Assembly (NCBI GenBank): GCA_038893495.1
Contig: JAWARJ010000001.1
Coordinates: 620,001 to 684,000 of the forward strand
Reading direction: 5' to 3'
Length of the DNA stretch: 64,000 nt
From: Thermoproteus sp.
GTDB lineage: Archaea > Thermoproteota > Thermoprotei > Thermoproteales > Thermoproteaceae
Each line of letters begins with the position of its first letter. The first letter of the stretch is position 1. The notes beneath the pieces are model-generated. The model worked only from the letters and a program-made list of their open reading frames with translations, was not told the DNA's origin and did no database searches. Below, in pieces: positions 1 through 8,749 of this stretch. The position numbers and the translations under genes are program-made.

Positions 1-846
1 GGGGCCGCCGCGATAGCCGGGCTCTCTCTAGTATATGCACAACTCTCCAGCGATCCCCGGACTATAGTCCTGTGGACATTTGCCACGGCGATAGCGCTGG
101 CCCTCGTGGTGTTGCTGGCTAGGCTCCACCTCCCGGAATCCCCCAGGTGGCTCGCCGCGAGGGGGAGGGCCGCGGAGGCCAGGAGGGTCATCGCGTCTTT
201 CGCTGGAGTCGAGGCGGATCCCCCGCCGCAACAAATAGGCGTCGGGCTCAAGGAGGCCTTGAGGACTAGGGCCCTGGGCTTCTTCGTGTTGCTTGTGGTA
301 ACTTCGGCGCAACTGGCCACCTACAATATAGCGGCCTACTACGCTCCCTACGCCTTCGGCTTCCCATACGGCTCCGACTTCGCCCCTGTGGTGGTTGCCG
401 TGGCCAACTTCGGCGCGTCGCTAGGGGCCTTCCTCCTCCTGCCCGTAATAGATAGGTCCAGAAGGGCCTCCCTCACTTCGGCCTTCGTAGGGGGGTTCGC
501 CACCGCGGTGCCCCTCTGGCTTTTAGTCCTCAAGGCGGCGCCAGCCCCGTTCCTGGCTGTGTTGGCCGTCAACATGATCTTCGCCGAGTGGGCCTGGGGC
601 TCTCTCGGCGTCTTGGAGAGCGAACTCTTCCCCACAGGCGTCAGGGCGTCAGTAGTCGGCGTGATTACGGCGACGGCTTGGGCCGTAAATACCGCCTTGG
701 TGGCGGTCGAGAGCTATATAGACGCGCCGACCTTCATGGCGGTCAACGCGGCCGTCTGGGCGGCTGGCGCGGCGGCGGCATTGCTCTGGCACTTAAAGGG
801 GTTCGAGTCGGCCAGAAAGACTTTAGAGGAGATACAGAAGTCTTAA
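1..846 (+). CDS. MFS transporter, C-terminal part (5' end outside window)
   Basis: The frame is open from base 1, so the gene begins before the window and about 281 codons are visible. Hydrophobic helices alternate with short loops. The inter-domain motif PESPRWL (about codons 43-49), followed by a basic stretch, is the hallmark of the sugar-porter/MFS fold at the end of the first six-helix bundle. What remains is therefore roughly the second half. It should be an integral membrane carrier for a small solute; the substrate cannot be read from sequence. The internal ATG at 106 is not the true start, because coding continues upstream of it. A methyltransferase follows after one base. Confidence 0.85.
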   Translation, partial: GAAAIAGLSLVYAQLSSDPRTIVLWTFATAIALALVVLLARLHLPESPRWLAARGRAAEARRVIASFAGVEADPPPQQIGVGLKEALRTRALGFFVLLVVTSAQLATYNIAAYYAPYAFGFPYGSDFAPVVVAVANFGASLGAFLLLPVIDRSRRASLTSAFVGGFATAVPLWLLVLKAAPAPFLAVLAVNMIFAEWAWGSLGVLESELFPTGVRASVVGVITATAWAVNTALVAVESYIDAPTFMAVNAAVWAAGAAAALLWHLKGFESARKTLEEIQKS

Positions 847-847
847 G

Positions 848-1303
848 GTGTACCCCAGGGAGGTATCTGGGCGAACTGCGCTCGACGTGGGCTTGGGCTT
901 CGGCTGGTCCGTCGGCGAGCTCCTAAGGCGCGGTTTCCATGTGGTGACGTCCATCGACCCCGACCTGGACGTGTTGCGGCGCTTCAGAGGCGATTTGAGG
1001 CTGGACCTAGTGGCCGCCGTCGCCGAGAGCCTCCCCTTTAGGGACGGGGCATTTGACGTAGTCGTTTCGGCGTTGGCTCTACACCATTTCGACGACGTGG
1101 AGAGGGCCCTATCGGAAATCGCCAGGACGGCCAGAGGTGTCGCCTACGTCGTTGACTACGATGGGAGCGGCCCCTCGCCCCACCCCCGCCGGTTTTTGGC
1201 TGAGACGGCCCGCAGGGCCCTCGAGGCGGGGGCCAAGCTGGGCTTTAAGGCGTCGAGAAGAGACGGCTACTACGTGTTGTATCTACAGAGGCGTGATTTT
1301 TAA
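848..1303 (+). CDS. Class I SAM-dependent methyltransferase
   Basis: A 151-aa protein with a Rossmann-type SAM fold. Motif I is TALDVGLGFG (about residues 10-19), an acidic residue ends the second strand (SIDPD, 36-40), and the later strand motif is DGAFDVVVSALALHH (about 67-81). It is short for the family and lacks the usual N-terminal helices, so it is a minimal methyltransferase of the UbiE/Methyltransf_11 type. Start is a GTG one base after the stop of the MFS gene, which suggests cotranscription. The methyl acceptor is unknown. Confidence 0.8.
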   Translation: MYPREVSGRTALDVGLGFGWSVGELLRRGFHVVTSIDPDLDVLRRFRGDLRLDLVAAVAESLPFRDGAFDVVVSALALHHFDDVERALSEIARTARGVAYVVDYDGSGPSPHPRRFLAETARRALEAGAKLGFKASRRDGYYVLYLQRRDF

Positions 1304-1320
1304 ATAGGGAGGCCGTCCGG

Positions 1321-2451
1321 GTGGACTATGGGGTGGACTTCGTCGTAACTCCTTGGGAGGTTAAAGGCAGAGTCGACTACGATAAACTTCTCCAACAGTT
1401 CGGCGCAAAGCCGTTGACCCAAGCCGAGGTCGAGCTGCTGGAGCGATATGCGGGGGAGGTCCACCCGCTGATCAGAAGGGGCTTCTTCTACGCTCATAGG
1501 GACTTTGACGCCATATTGAAATGGCACGCGGCGGGGAGGCCTTGGGCCCTATATACGGGCAGAGGCCCCAGCGGGCCCGTCCACATAGGCCACATGGTGC
1601 CGTGGATACTGCTGAAGTGGTTCTCCGACAAGTTCGGCCTCGAGGTCTACTTCCAGATGACGGACGACGAGAAGTTCTACGACGACCCGGAGCTCTCTCT
1701 GGCAGACACCAGGAGGTGGGCCTACGAGAACGCCCTCGACGTAATTGCGCTGGGCTTTACGCCAGATAGGCTACACCTAATAATAGACACCCTCGACATA
1801 AAGCCCCTCTTCCCCGTGGCCGTAAAGGCGGCTAAAAAGCTGACGTGGAACACAGTGAAGGCCACCTTCGGCTTCACCGACTCCACCAATATAGGCCTCA
1901 TATTCTATCCATCGTTACAAATCGCCGTGGCGTTCCTGCCCACAGAGCTTAGGGGCGTGGAGACACCCGTCTTGATCCCGTGCGCCATAGACCAAGACCC
2001 CTATTTCCGTCTCGCCAGAGATATCGCCGACTCCCTGGGCTACCCCAAGCCGGCTACCCTCTACTCTAAATTCATAATGGCCCTCACCGGCGAGAGCAAG
2101 ATGTCCGCGTCGAACCCCGATTCGGCTATATATACCATAGACGACGAGAAGACAGTCAGGAGGAAGATAATGAACGCCTTCACCGGCGGGAGGCCCACGG
2201 CGGAGGAGCAACGGAAATACGGCGGCAACCCCGACATATGTCCGGTCTTCCACTACCACATGCTCTTCGATCCCGACGACAAGTCGGTAGAGAAGATAAG
2301 GGCGGACTGCAAGTCCGGCGCTCTATTATGCGGAGAATGTAAATTGATTCTCTACGACAAGATAAATAGGTTCCTAAAACAGCACAAGGAGGCTAGGGAG
2401 AAGGCTAGAGACAAAGTGGACGAATATAGGCTGGGCGTAAAGCTCCGTTAA
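1321..2451 (+). CDS. trpS: Tryptophanyl-tRNA synthetase
   Basis: A 376-aa class I aminoacyl-tRNA synthetase that charges tRNA-Trp. The ATP-binding HIGH motif lies at residues 88-91 within GPSGPVHIGHM, and the second signature is KMSAS at about 260-264. Length and the N-terminal extension before HIGH match the archaeal/eukaryal TrpRS branch. The start is GTG at 1321. A TATA-like gatttttaaatag at about 1295-1307 overlaps the end of the upstream methyltransferase gene and sits about 20 bases before the start, which suggests a leaderless transcript. Confidence 0.95.
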   Translation: MDYGVDFVVTPWEVKGRVDYDKLLQQFGAKPLTQAEVELLERYAGEVHPLIRRGFFYAHRDFDAILKWHAAGRPWALYTGRGPSGPVHIGHMVPWILLKWFSDKFGLEVYFQMTDDEKFYDDPELSLADTRRWAYENALDVIALGFTPDRLHLIIDTLDIKPLFPVAVKAAKKLTWNTVKATFGFTDSTNIGLIFYPSLQIAVAFLPTELRGVETPVLIPCAIDQDPYFRLARDIADSLGYPKPATLYSKFIMALTGESKMSASNPDSAIYTIDDEKTVRRKIMNAFTGGRPTAEEQRKYGGNPDICPVFHYHMLFDPDDKSVEKIRADCKSGALLCGECKLILYDKINRFLKQHKEAREKARDKVDEYRLGVKLR

Positions 2452-2483
2452 AAACTCGGCGGGCCCTAAAAACAAAAGCCCTC

Positions 2484-2720
2484 TTAAGACACTATTTTGG
2501 CTATGGCGTAAGTCCCTCCGACCTTCTCAATTTGGACCTTCACGTGTTGGCCGGGCTCGGCGCCGGGCACGAAGACTATGAAGCCTTCAACTTTGGCCAC
2601 GCCGTCGCCCCTCCTGGACTTCTCCACGATGTCTACCTCGATTACGTCTCCTTCCTTTACCGGCTTTGGCCCTCTCGGGCCGCCGCGGGATCTCCGCGGC
2701 CTTCTTCCTTCACCTTCCAT
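2484..2720 (-). CDS. TRAM-domain RNA-binding protein
   Basis: A 78-aa protein: a basic, Gly/Arg-rich N-terminus (residues 1-20) followed by one TRAM beta-barrel (about 20-78) with the typical pattern VKEGDVIEVDI, RGDGVAKV, GFIVFVPGA and G..VKVQI. Stand-alone TRAM proteins are abundant in archaea and bind RNA, acting as cold-shock-like or translation-associated proteins; this is family knowledge. A TATA-like tttttatag (plus-strand 2740-2748) lies about 24 bases before the ATG. It is convergent with trpS and separated from it by 32 bases. Confidence 0.9.
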   Translation of the reverse strand: MEGEGRRPRRSRGGPRGPKPVKEGDVIEVDIVEKSRRGDGVAKVEGFIVFVPGAEPGQHVKVQIEKVGGTYAIAKIVS

Positions 2721-2752
2721 TAGCCCCTAGGATTGGGGCTATAAAAACCTTT

Positions 2753-3562
2753 TCATTTCGGCGTGACGTAGTTCCTCCCATCTCTCTTCTCCACAGACAC
2801 CAAGCCGAGGCGCTCCAGCCTCCGTACAGACTTAAAGACTGTCGTCCTCGGGAGGCCAAGGTTCCTCGCTATATCGGGCTCGTAGGCGCCTCCCGTCTTC
2901 TTCAAATAGGAGAGGACCAGCCTGTCCGTATCGTTAAGGTCTACATGCGGCGTCGCCCTCCTCCTAGTCACGCCATATGCAATGCCGACTGCCGCGATGG
3001 CTAGGACTATGCCCACTACATAATAGAGCCATGAGCTGGCGGACACATTTGTGGTGCTTGTAGAGGTCGGGGTGACCATTGTTATTGATGTGGATGACTG
3101 CGTCTCTGTGCTTTGAGTAGCGGTTTGAGTCGTGGGAGTTGGAGTCGTGTTGTTTGTCGGCGTGGAACCTTGGAGCGTATAGGCTACGACCCCCGGCCCT
3201 TCGGCTATGACCAATACCGAGTTGCCAGATCTGGTGAAGTTCAAGATCTTGAGGGCTGGCATCAATATAACGCCCCCTTGCGCCCAAATGATGTAGTCGC
3301 CATCTGTGACGTTGAAGGTCATGACGCCGTCGGCGATTTTGACCTTAGGGACATACTCCACTGTTATTAAGGCCCTGCCCAGCACCGGCACTAAGAGAGT
3401 AGAGCCGTTGAGTACAGCAAATACCGGCGTCTTGTTGTTAAGCACTACGGGCGTCGAGAGGGGCGCCGCGGGTAGCTGTAGGCTGTAGATGTTGCCCACC
3501 AGCGTCTGGTTGAAGACCAGCAGAGCGGTCCCGTTGGCGAAGAGGAGTATGACCCATATCAT
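2753..3562 (-). CDS. Membrane-anchored winged-helix regulator
   Basis: A 269-aa protein with an unusual order of parts: an N-terminal hydrophobic segment (signal or anchor), an extracytoplasmic beta-rich region to about residue 130, a Thr/Ser/Asn linker (about 132-172), one transmembrane helix (about 175-195), a short basic stop-transfer stretch, and a C-terminal winged helix (about 203-269; motif RNLGLPRTTVFKSVRRLERLGL). This topology puts the sensor outside and the DNA-binding domain inside the cell. It lies 36 bases downstream of the secreted-protein gene on the same strand, with its own TATA-like aaatattt about 24 bases before the ATG. The ligand and target promoters are unknown. The architecture is clear; the regulatory role is inferred. 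Confidence 0.75.
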   Translation of the reverse strand: MIWVILLFANGTALLVFNQTLVGNIYSLQLPAAPLSTPVVLNNKTPVFAVLNGSTLLVPVLGRALITVEYVPKVKIADGVMTFNVTDGDYIIWAQGGVILMPALKILNFTRSGNSVLVIAEGPGVVAYTLQGSTPTNNTTPTPTTQTATQSTETQSSTSITMVTPTSTSTTNVSASSWLYYVVGIVLAIAAVGIAYGVTRRRATPHVDLNDTDRLVLSYLKKTGGAYEPDIARNLGLPRTTVFKSVRRLERLGLVSVEKRDGRNYVTPK

Positions 3563-3598
3563 TAAGGAGAGGGAAAAAAGGTAAATATTTTGGTTTCG

Positions 3599-4696
3599 TT
3601 AGTCCTCGCCGTTGCCTTCGTCTTGCTCCCCACTATTTTGAGTCCCGCCGACCGGAGTGGTCCCGCTGCTTGAGCCTCCGTCGCGGCTGTCCTCGTCGCC
3701 GCCAGTAGGCTTGACCTTGCCGGCGCCTTTATGTTCCTCGGTGCTCGTGGTCTTGGCCTTATTTCCGTGGTCCTCGCCGCTGGCGCCTTTATGTTCTTCG
3801 GAGCCCTTGGCCTTGTTCCCGTGCTCCTCGCCCGATCCGGCTTGCACCTCTACCTTATAGCCCTTGCCTACCTTATGGATCTCTATCTGGGTGCCGTTGG
3901 CCAGTTTGACCTCCAGCTCCTTAATCGGCACCGTTATGTTGGATATCAGCGACGCCGCCTCCTTAAGCTGGGCGGCGGCCGAGGGGTTATATGGCGCCAG
4001 TCTGCTGGCCAGCGCCGAGAGGAAAGCCGACAGTTGCGACATGTTGGACGCAAAGGCTTTCACCTCCACCTCGCTACTGGTGCCGTTTATGGCCTTGATG
4101 CCCCTCTCAACTTCGTACTCCACCCTGGCCTTTAGGTAGGTGGCGTTGGGCGTCGTGGAGTTAAGCGCCTTGGCCGTCAGCATTATATTGACCTCGGCCC
4201 TCTTGGTGGCGTTGCTGGTGGCCACATAGGACCCCAGCTCTTTGAGCAAGGCCAGCGCCTGGGTGGTGTTGCCCGACTTGAGCGCCGACGCTACTTGCGA
4301 CAACAGTTGGGACACATAGGTCGAGTTGTAGTTGCCCAGCGCGTGGCCGACGACGTGTATATAGTAGGCGGTGGAGCCGTTATATATCACGGTCTTGAGG
4401 TTGACTGTCAGTACCTGCTTGTTGTAGTTTACTACTATCTGTGTAGTATTGGACACATAGACTATGTGGATTGTGCCGGAGGGAGTCGTCACGTAGACCT
4501 CAGTGGCGTTGGGGAGCTGGGTCACGTTGGCGGCGGGCGCCTTGGTGGCGTTGACGCTCGTGATGTTTGCCGTCTGTGTGGAGTTGGTCCCGTTGACGGA
4601 CGTCGTGTTCGCTGCAAGCGTCGTGTGGGCTCCGGCTAGAGCCAGCGCCAATACGGCTATTGTTACCGCCAGGACGAACTTTACGAGCTCCCGCAT
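3599..4696 (-). CDS. Secreted Asn/Thr-rich protein with acidic, His-containing repeat tail
   Basis: A 365-aa protein. Residues 1-28 form a signal peptide (MRELVKFVLAVTIAVLALAL then a small-residue cleavage region). Residues 29-65 are Asn/Thr/Ala-rich with many N-x-T/S sequons. A helical middle (about 130-260) follows, then a charged tail (about 290-365) with a repeated unit of about 19 residues built from EEHGNKAK and EEHKGA. The tail could bind metal through His/Glu, or be a surface spacer. The downstream neighbour is a membrane-tethered winged-helix protein, suggesting the two act together. A TATA-like ttttttaag lies about 22 bases before the ATG. No enzyme motif seen. Confidence 0.7.
   Translation of the reverse strand: MRELVKFVLAVTIAVLALALAGAHTTLAANTTSVNGTNSTQTANITSVNATKAPAANVTQLPNATEVYVTTPSGTIHIVYVSNTTQIVVNYNKQVLTVNLKTVIYNGSTAYYIHVVGHALGNYNSTYVSQLLSQVASALKSGNTTQALALLKELGSYVATSNATKRAEVNIMLTAKALNSTTPNATYLKARVEYEVERGIKAINGTSSEVEVKAFASNMSQLSAFLSALASRLAPYNPSAAAQLKEAASLISNITVPIKELEVKLANGTQIEIHKVGKGYKVEVQAGSGEEHGNKAKGSEEHKGASGEDHGNKAKTTSTEEHKGAGKVKPTGGDEDSRDGGSSSGTTPVGGTQNSGEQDEGNGED
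3728..3857 (-). repeat. Imperfect tandem repeat inside the secreted-protein gene
   Basis: Two diverged copies of a unit of about 60 bases encode the EEHGNKAK / EEHKGA segments of the protein tail. On the plus strand both copies contain gcgcctttatgttc. This points to slippage or duplication within the coding region. Confidence 0.6.
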
Positions 4697-4828
4697 GGGC
4701 CTTTTGAACCTGTGCTTAAAAAAGGAATGCGTTTATTCCCCGTCGTGTAGGGCCGGCGGAACGGCGTGAATGCCGCCTCTCGGTCCATTCACGGCGTGAA
4801 TGTTATATTTAGGCCCGACGGGGACATC

Positions 4829-6010
4829 ATGAGGCCTCTAGAGGGCGTCAGAATCCTCGACTTCACCGCCGCCATGGCCGGGCCCTTCGCCACCATGTTG
4901 CTCGCCGACTTGGGCGCGGAGGTCATAAAGATAGAGCCGCCTGAAGGCGACCACGCGAGGGACTGGGGGCCTCCCTTCTACGGCGAGAAGTACAGCGCGT
5001 ACTTCGCGAGCGTCAACCGCGGCAAGAAGTCGGTTGTCCTCGACCTAAAGAGGCCGGAAGCGCGCGAGGTGGTATATAGGCTGGCCAAAACCGCTAGGGC
5101 CGTCGTCGTCAACTTCCGCCCGGGCGTCGCGGAGCGCCTAGGCGTCGACTACAAGTCGTTAAGCGCGCACAACCCCGATCTGGTTTACTGTAGCATATCG
5201 GGCTTCGGGGAGGGCCCCTACCGCGACCTGCCCGCCTACGACTTGGTGGCCCTCGCCATGTCCGGCCTCATGGACCTCACAGGCGAGCCCGAGGGCCCTC
5301 CCGTCAAGTTCGCAGTGCCCATTGCTGATATAACTGCAGGCTTCTACTGCGCCCTATACGTCACGGCGGCGGTGCTGAGCGGCGCCAAGGGCCCCATAGA
5401 GGTGCCGTTGCTAGATGCCGCCATATCGCTTCTGACCCACCAAGCCGGCTACTATTTCGCCACAGGGGAGGCCCCCAAGAGGACGGGGAGCGCGCACCAC
5501 CAAATAGCCCCCTACCAGGCCTTCAAGGCCAAAGACGGCTACATCGTGCTGGCCGTCGGGAGCGACCACCTCTGGAGGAAGTTCTGCGAGGCTATAGGCA
5601 GGCCGGAGCTAGCCGACGACCCGCGCTTCAAGACCAACGGGGACAGAGTGAGGAACAGGGCGGAGCTCGTGAGGATAGTCGAGGAGGAGCTGTCGCGGAG
5701 GGAAGTAGGCTACTGGGTCTCCCTCATGTGGCGCAACGGCGTCGCGGCGGCTCCCATATACAACGTGGCGCAGGTCTTCCAAGACCCCCACGTGAGGCAG
5801 AGGGGGCTCGTGGTGGAGATGAGGGGGCCATACGGCGCTGTGAAAGCCATACGGGCTCCTGGGAGCTCGGCCGCTTTGGATCTAGGCAACTACACGCCCC
5901 CGCCCGCGCTGGGCGAACACACAATTGAGGTGTTGAGGGGGCTCGGCTACTCCGACGAGGAGATCCGCAGGCTCATAGAGGGCGGCGCGGCCCGTGCGGG
6001 AAAAATTTAA
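4829..6010 (+). CDS. Class III CoA-transferase (CaiB/BaiF family)
   Basis: A 393-aa enzyme that moves CoA between carboxylic acids. The N-terminus MRPLEGVRILDFTAAMAGP and the nearby LADLGAEVIKIEPPEGD are diagnostic. The family's catalytic Asp is likely in the GLMDLTG region (about residues 150-156). The reading frame stays open upstream to 4766, but the ATG at 4829 is preferred because it starts the conserved domain and follows a TATA-like ttatattt (4803-4810) by about 20 bases. The acyl substrate cannot be told from sequence. It is followed by tRNA-Phe. Confidence 0.9.
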   Translation: MRPLEGVRILDFTAAMAGPFATMLLADLGAEVIKIEPPEGDHARDWGPPFYGEKYSAYFASVNRGKKSVVLDLKRPEAREVVYRLAKTARAVVVNFRPGVAERLGVDYKSLSAHNPDLVYCSISGFGEGPYRDLPAYDLVALAMSGLMDLTGEPEGPPVKFAVPIADITAGFYCALYVTAAVLSGAKGPIEVPLLDAAISLLTHQAGYYFATGEAPKRTGSAHHQIAPYQAFKAKDGYIVLAVGSDHLWRKFCEAIGRPELADDPRFKTNGDRVRNRAELVRIVEEELSRREVGYWVSLMWRNGVAAAPIYNVAQVFQDPHVRQRGLVVEMRGPYGAVKAIRAPGSSAALDLGNYTPPPALGEHTIEVLRGLGYSDEEIRRLIEGGAARAGKI

Positions 6011-6034
6011 TAATTCGGCAGTACAGCACTAATA

Positions 6035-6106
6035 GCGGCCGTAGCTCAGCGGGAGAGCGCCCGGCTGAAGACCGGGCGGTCCCGGGTTCAAGTCCCGGCG
6101 GCCGCA
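6035..6106 (+). tRNA. tRNA-Phe (anticodon GAA)
   Basis: A full cloverleaf: 7-bp acceptor stem gcggccg/cggccgc (6035-6041 with 6099-6105), D arm gctc...gagc, anticodon stem cccgg/ccggg with loop ctgaaga (anticodon GAA), and T arm ccggg-ttcaagt-cccgg. The discriminator base is A at 6106 and CCA is not encoded. There is no intron, although introns are common in tRNAs of this family. A TATA-like aaaaatttaataat at about 6000-6013 overlaps the end of the CoA-transferase gene. Confidence 0.97.
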
Positions 6107-6111
6107 CCTGC

Positions 6112-6750
6112 TCACTCTCCTTCGGGGGTCGGGTAGACGATCCTTACGCCGGCCTCTTTAAATATGGCAACTACCTTGTCGGGGTTTTTGTCGTGGATAA
6201 ACGGCGTTATTACGTATACCGAGTCCACCTTGGCGCCAGTCCTCTTCTCGTAGTACTCCTTCTTCTTTAGGACAATGGGCAGGTCGCCCCGCCTGACTGC
6301 CGCCGTCAGCTCGACCAAGATGGTCTTGCCGTCCCTAACCACCACGTCTATCTCCACCTCGGAGGGGAAGCCGTAGACGTAGCCCTCGGCGTCGTAGAAG
6401 TACTCCTTCTTCACCTTCCACCCGGCCTCCTCCAAAATCTCCAGGAGCCCCGTGCGGAAAGCCTCCTCGCTCCAAACTCCCCACCTCGCCCCAAGGGCCG
6501 CAATCATGTTTTCAAGCCTTCTAACTTCTTTCTCAAGCCTATCTTCAACCTTGCCGATTCTGTCTTCTAGCCTGTTGATGTGGTCTAACAGGCTTTTCTC
6601 AGTTTTGGCCAGGTCTTCCTTTGTTGCCAGCATTTGCCAAGGGGTCAGCTTTGCCAGTGCTTGGTAAAGAATCTGCGGTCTGGCCTCTAGAGCCTCGGCT
6701 ATGATCTCAGGGTGTTCGAGCAATACTTTCTTCACCTCCTCTACAGACAC
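6112..6750 (-). CDS. DUF3782-type coiled-coil / PD-(D/E)XK-like protein (copy 1)
   Basis: A 212-aa protein. The N-terminal helical part (1-50) leads into a coiled coil (about 50-90), then the family motif ALGARWGVWSEEAFR (about 86-100) and a restriction-endonuclease-like core with VEIDVVVRDGKTILVELT (about 131-148). In this fold the metal site is normally E/D...E-x-K; here the third position reads E-L-T, so Lys is missing. A related gene at 56229-56852 keeps E-F-K. Start is GTG at 6750, with TATA-like tttatat about 22 bases before it. It ends six bases after the tRNA gene on the opposite strand. Function is unknown; these proteins are numerous in Thermoproteales. Confidence 0.75.
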   Translation of the reverse strand: MSVEEVKKVLLEHPEIIAEALEARPQILYQALAKLTPWQMLATKEDLAKTEKSLLDHINRLEDRIGKVEDRLEKEVRRLENMIAALGARWGVWSEEAFRTGLLEILEEAGWKVKKEYFYDAEGYVYGFPSEVEIDVVVRDGKTILVELTAAVRRGDLPIVLKKKEYYEKRTGAKVDSVYVITPFIHDKNPDKVVAIFKEAGVRIVYPTPEGE

Positions 6751-7544
6751 GTGTTTAATGACGCGCAGATATAAATACTTGCATCTCTCCGCGGCGAACT
6801 TCCCCTAGGCTTCACGGCCGGCACGTGGCGCCGCTTGGGAGGAGGGCCGGTAGCCCCAGTAAGCGGCTCAACATAGAGCTCCACCTTTTGGTGGACCGTC
6901 TGCCGTCATGTACGGCGATGTGAAGATTTCCGTTTGGGGCTCTGCGGGCTGTTGCTGATGGCGGCAACACGCTCTTGCCAGGCCGAGGCGCCTCATATGT
7001 CTGGGGGAGGGCCTTGCGCATAATGTCGCTGAAAAGGCATTTCCAAGTGCGGGGCTGTCTTCGTGGCTCTGCTTGGGCTGGAACTCGATAGATTCGAGGT
7101 CATAGCGGCGACCAAAGAGCGGATGTAGTTAGAGAAGGCCACCTCCCAGGACGCCTATATTGATGACGAGAGGGCCGTCGAGACTTTAAGAGCAGGGGCC
7201 CCGACATATCTCTAGTGCTTGGTCTCCTAGTGTTGCCGCCGATATGGCTCCCTCCGGGTATAGAAGCCAAGAGACATCTTGCTGTAGTGAAAATAGCGGA
7301 GGGGCGTTAGAGACGTCGAGGCGGCTGGACTGTGCGGCGACTGGAAATCGCTTTGATTGAAGGAGGTGCTGAGGGGGATGGGGCCCTAAGGCTAAGTCGT
7401 GTTGCTCGCAGGGGACGGCTTGATATTAATCTGGTAGCGCCAGGCCTTCGTCATGGCTCGAGGTCTTCTTGAAGGAGCGGAAGGTGGATTATGGCCATAT
7501 ATATTACCATATAGTCGCTATAATTATATAATTAGTTTGTTTCT
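6751..7544 (+). other. Long intergenic stretch, apparently decayed DNA
   Basis: About 790 bases without a convincing gene. Short open stretches occur on both strands. One is at 6812-7021 minus (69 codons, rich in Arg/Pro). Another is a plus-strand run from about 7052 that reads as an ordinary helical protein with internal stops. I could not match any to a family. The right end holds the AT-rich promoter of the next gene (7514-7532). This looks like the remains of one or more lost accessory genes. Confidence 0.4.
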
Positions 7545-8723
7545 ATGACCATGGACTATTCAATTTTCTCGGGGTTCACCTTAATTTTTGGACCTCCTGG
7601 TAGTGGGAAGACGTCTCTGGCCCTACATGTAGCCAGCAGGCTGGGGAAGTCTATACTCTATATAGGTATGTACGAACACAGGGAGAGGATAAAGGCCAAA
7701 TTGGGCTATTTGGGTCTCGACGAGGATGCCTTTCATATCTACGACTTCATAAATATCACCGAACACGCGGCCGTATTGGAGATGATTGGCGATATCTACG
7801 TGAGAGAGGCCCCCGATGTGGTTGTCCTCGACGGGGTGAACTACTTCCCCGAGGACAGACAGACGGCGTCGGCGATATACCGTATGTTCGAGACGCCGGT
7901 AGTGGCCGTCGGCGAGGAGCCCATAGGCGGCAAGCCGCTGGCCTACATGGCCGACGTGTTGATCCAAATTGAGCAGGTCTTCGCGAGGGGAAGCCGCTAT
8001 AGGGTTTTGAGGTTCCTCAAGTCGCGTACTGGCCAGCCGCCAGGCTCCGAGTTCTATCTGGCCATCGTGAGGGGAGGGCCCGTGGTTGTAGAGCCTTGGG
8101 ATGAGGGAAAGGTCTCTGCCAAAATCGCCGCGGCGCTCCCCATGAGGCGCGTGGTTTTCACAGAGGAGGCCGTGAAGGCCCTTGCGGCCGCCAGGCGGGA
8201 CTACTCGCCGGGCCTTTTGGAGGGCTCCCGCGTGGCCGACTTCGTGGGCATGGGCCTTGAGGACATGGCCCTGGCCGCCGCGTTGATCTGCGACTACGCT
8301 GAGGCGGCGAAGACGGCGCTCGTGTACATGTACCCTGCAGTGGAGAGGTTCTTGAAGTGCGATGTGGAGAGGCGCTTGGTGCCTGTGGACAGCCTTGCGG
8401 ATGAGAGGGGGCTCGAGGCCTTGAGGGACGCCGTGGGGGACTCCAAGGTCGCTGTCCTCTACGGGTTGGAGCACGTGTTGCGGACGTTGGGCGCCAAGAG
8501 GCTCCGCTTCGTCCTCGACTTTCTGAGCTCGTGGCGGCCCGAGCTGGCCCTGCTGGCCTTCTTCTCGGGCGTCGAGCCGTCGCCGAGGCTTACGGCTATG
8601 TTCAACACTGTGTGGCGCATCGAGGGCGGGAAGGCCGAAGTCGTCAAGTCTATGTTGGGCTGGCCTGTCAGGTCCTTTAGGGTAGAGAGGAAGGAGGGCG
8701 TCTACTACTTCCGCCCCGAATAG
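7545..8723 (+). CDS. RecA/KaiC-like ATPase
   Basis: A 392-aa protein. Walker A is GPPGSGKT (residues 16-23) and Walker B is a hydrophobic strand ending PDVVVLDG (about 89-96). The layout of the first 200 residues matches the RAD55/KaiC (COG0467) group. The C-terminal 190 residues are less familiar and lack a second Walker A, so this is a single-domain KaiC-like protein with an extra domain. An AT-rich element gctataattatataattag (7514-7532) serves as promoter. The next gene (SpoIIM-like) begins 27 bases later, suggesting an operon. The target process is unknown; signalling or DNA-related roles are both possible. Confidence 0.75.
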   Translation: MTMDYSIFSGFTLIFGPPGSGKTSLALHVASRLGKSILYIGMYEHRERIKAKLGYLGLDEDAFHIYDFINITEHAAVLEMIGDIYVREAPDVVVLDGVNYFPEDRQTASAIYRMFETPVVAVGEEPIGGKPLAYMADVLIQIEQVFARGSRYRVLRFLKSRTGQPPGSEFYLAIVRGGPVVVEPWDEGKVSAKIAAALPMRRVVFTEEAVKALAAARRDYSPGLLEGSRVADFVGMGLEDMALAAALICDYAEAAKTALVYMYPAVERFLKCDVERRLVPVDSLADERGLEALRDAVGDSKVAVLYGLEHVLRTLGAKRLRFVLDFLSSWRPELALLAFFSGVEPSPRLTAMFNTVWRIEGGKAEVVKSMLGWPVRSFRVERKEGVYYFRPE

Positions 8724-8749
8724 ATTTATAGCCGCAACTCAAGTCCTCT

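Noticed and set aside
7623-8474. Minus-strand open frame opposite the KaiC-like ATPase
   Set aside because: Shadow of the real gene; low-complexity composition and no promoter.
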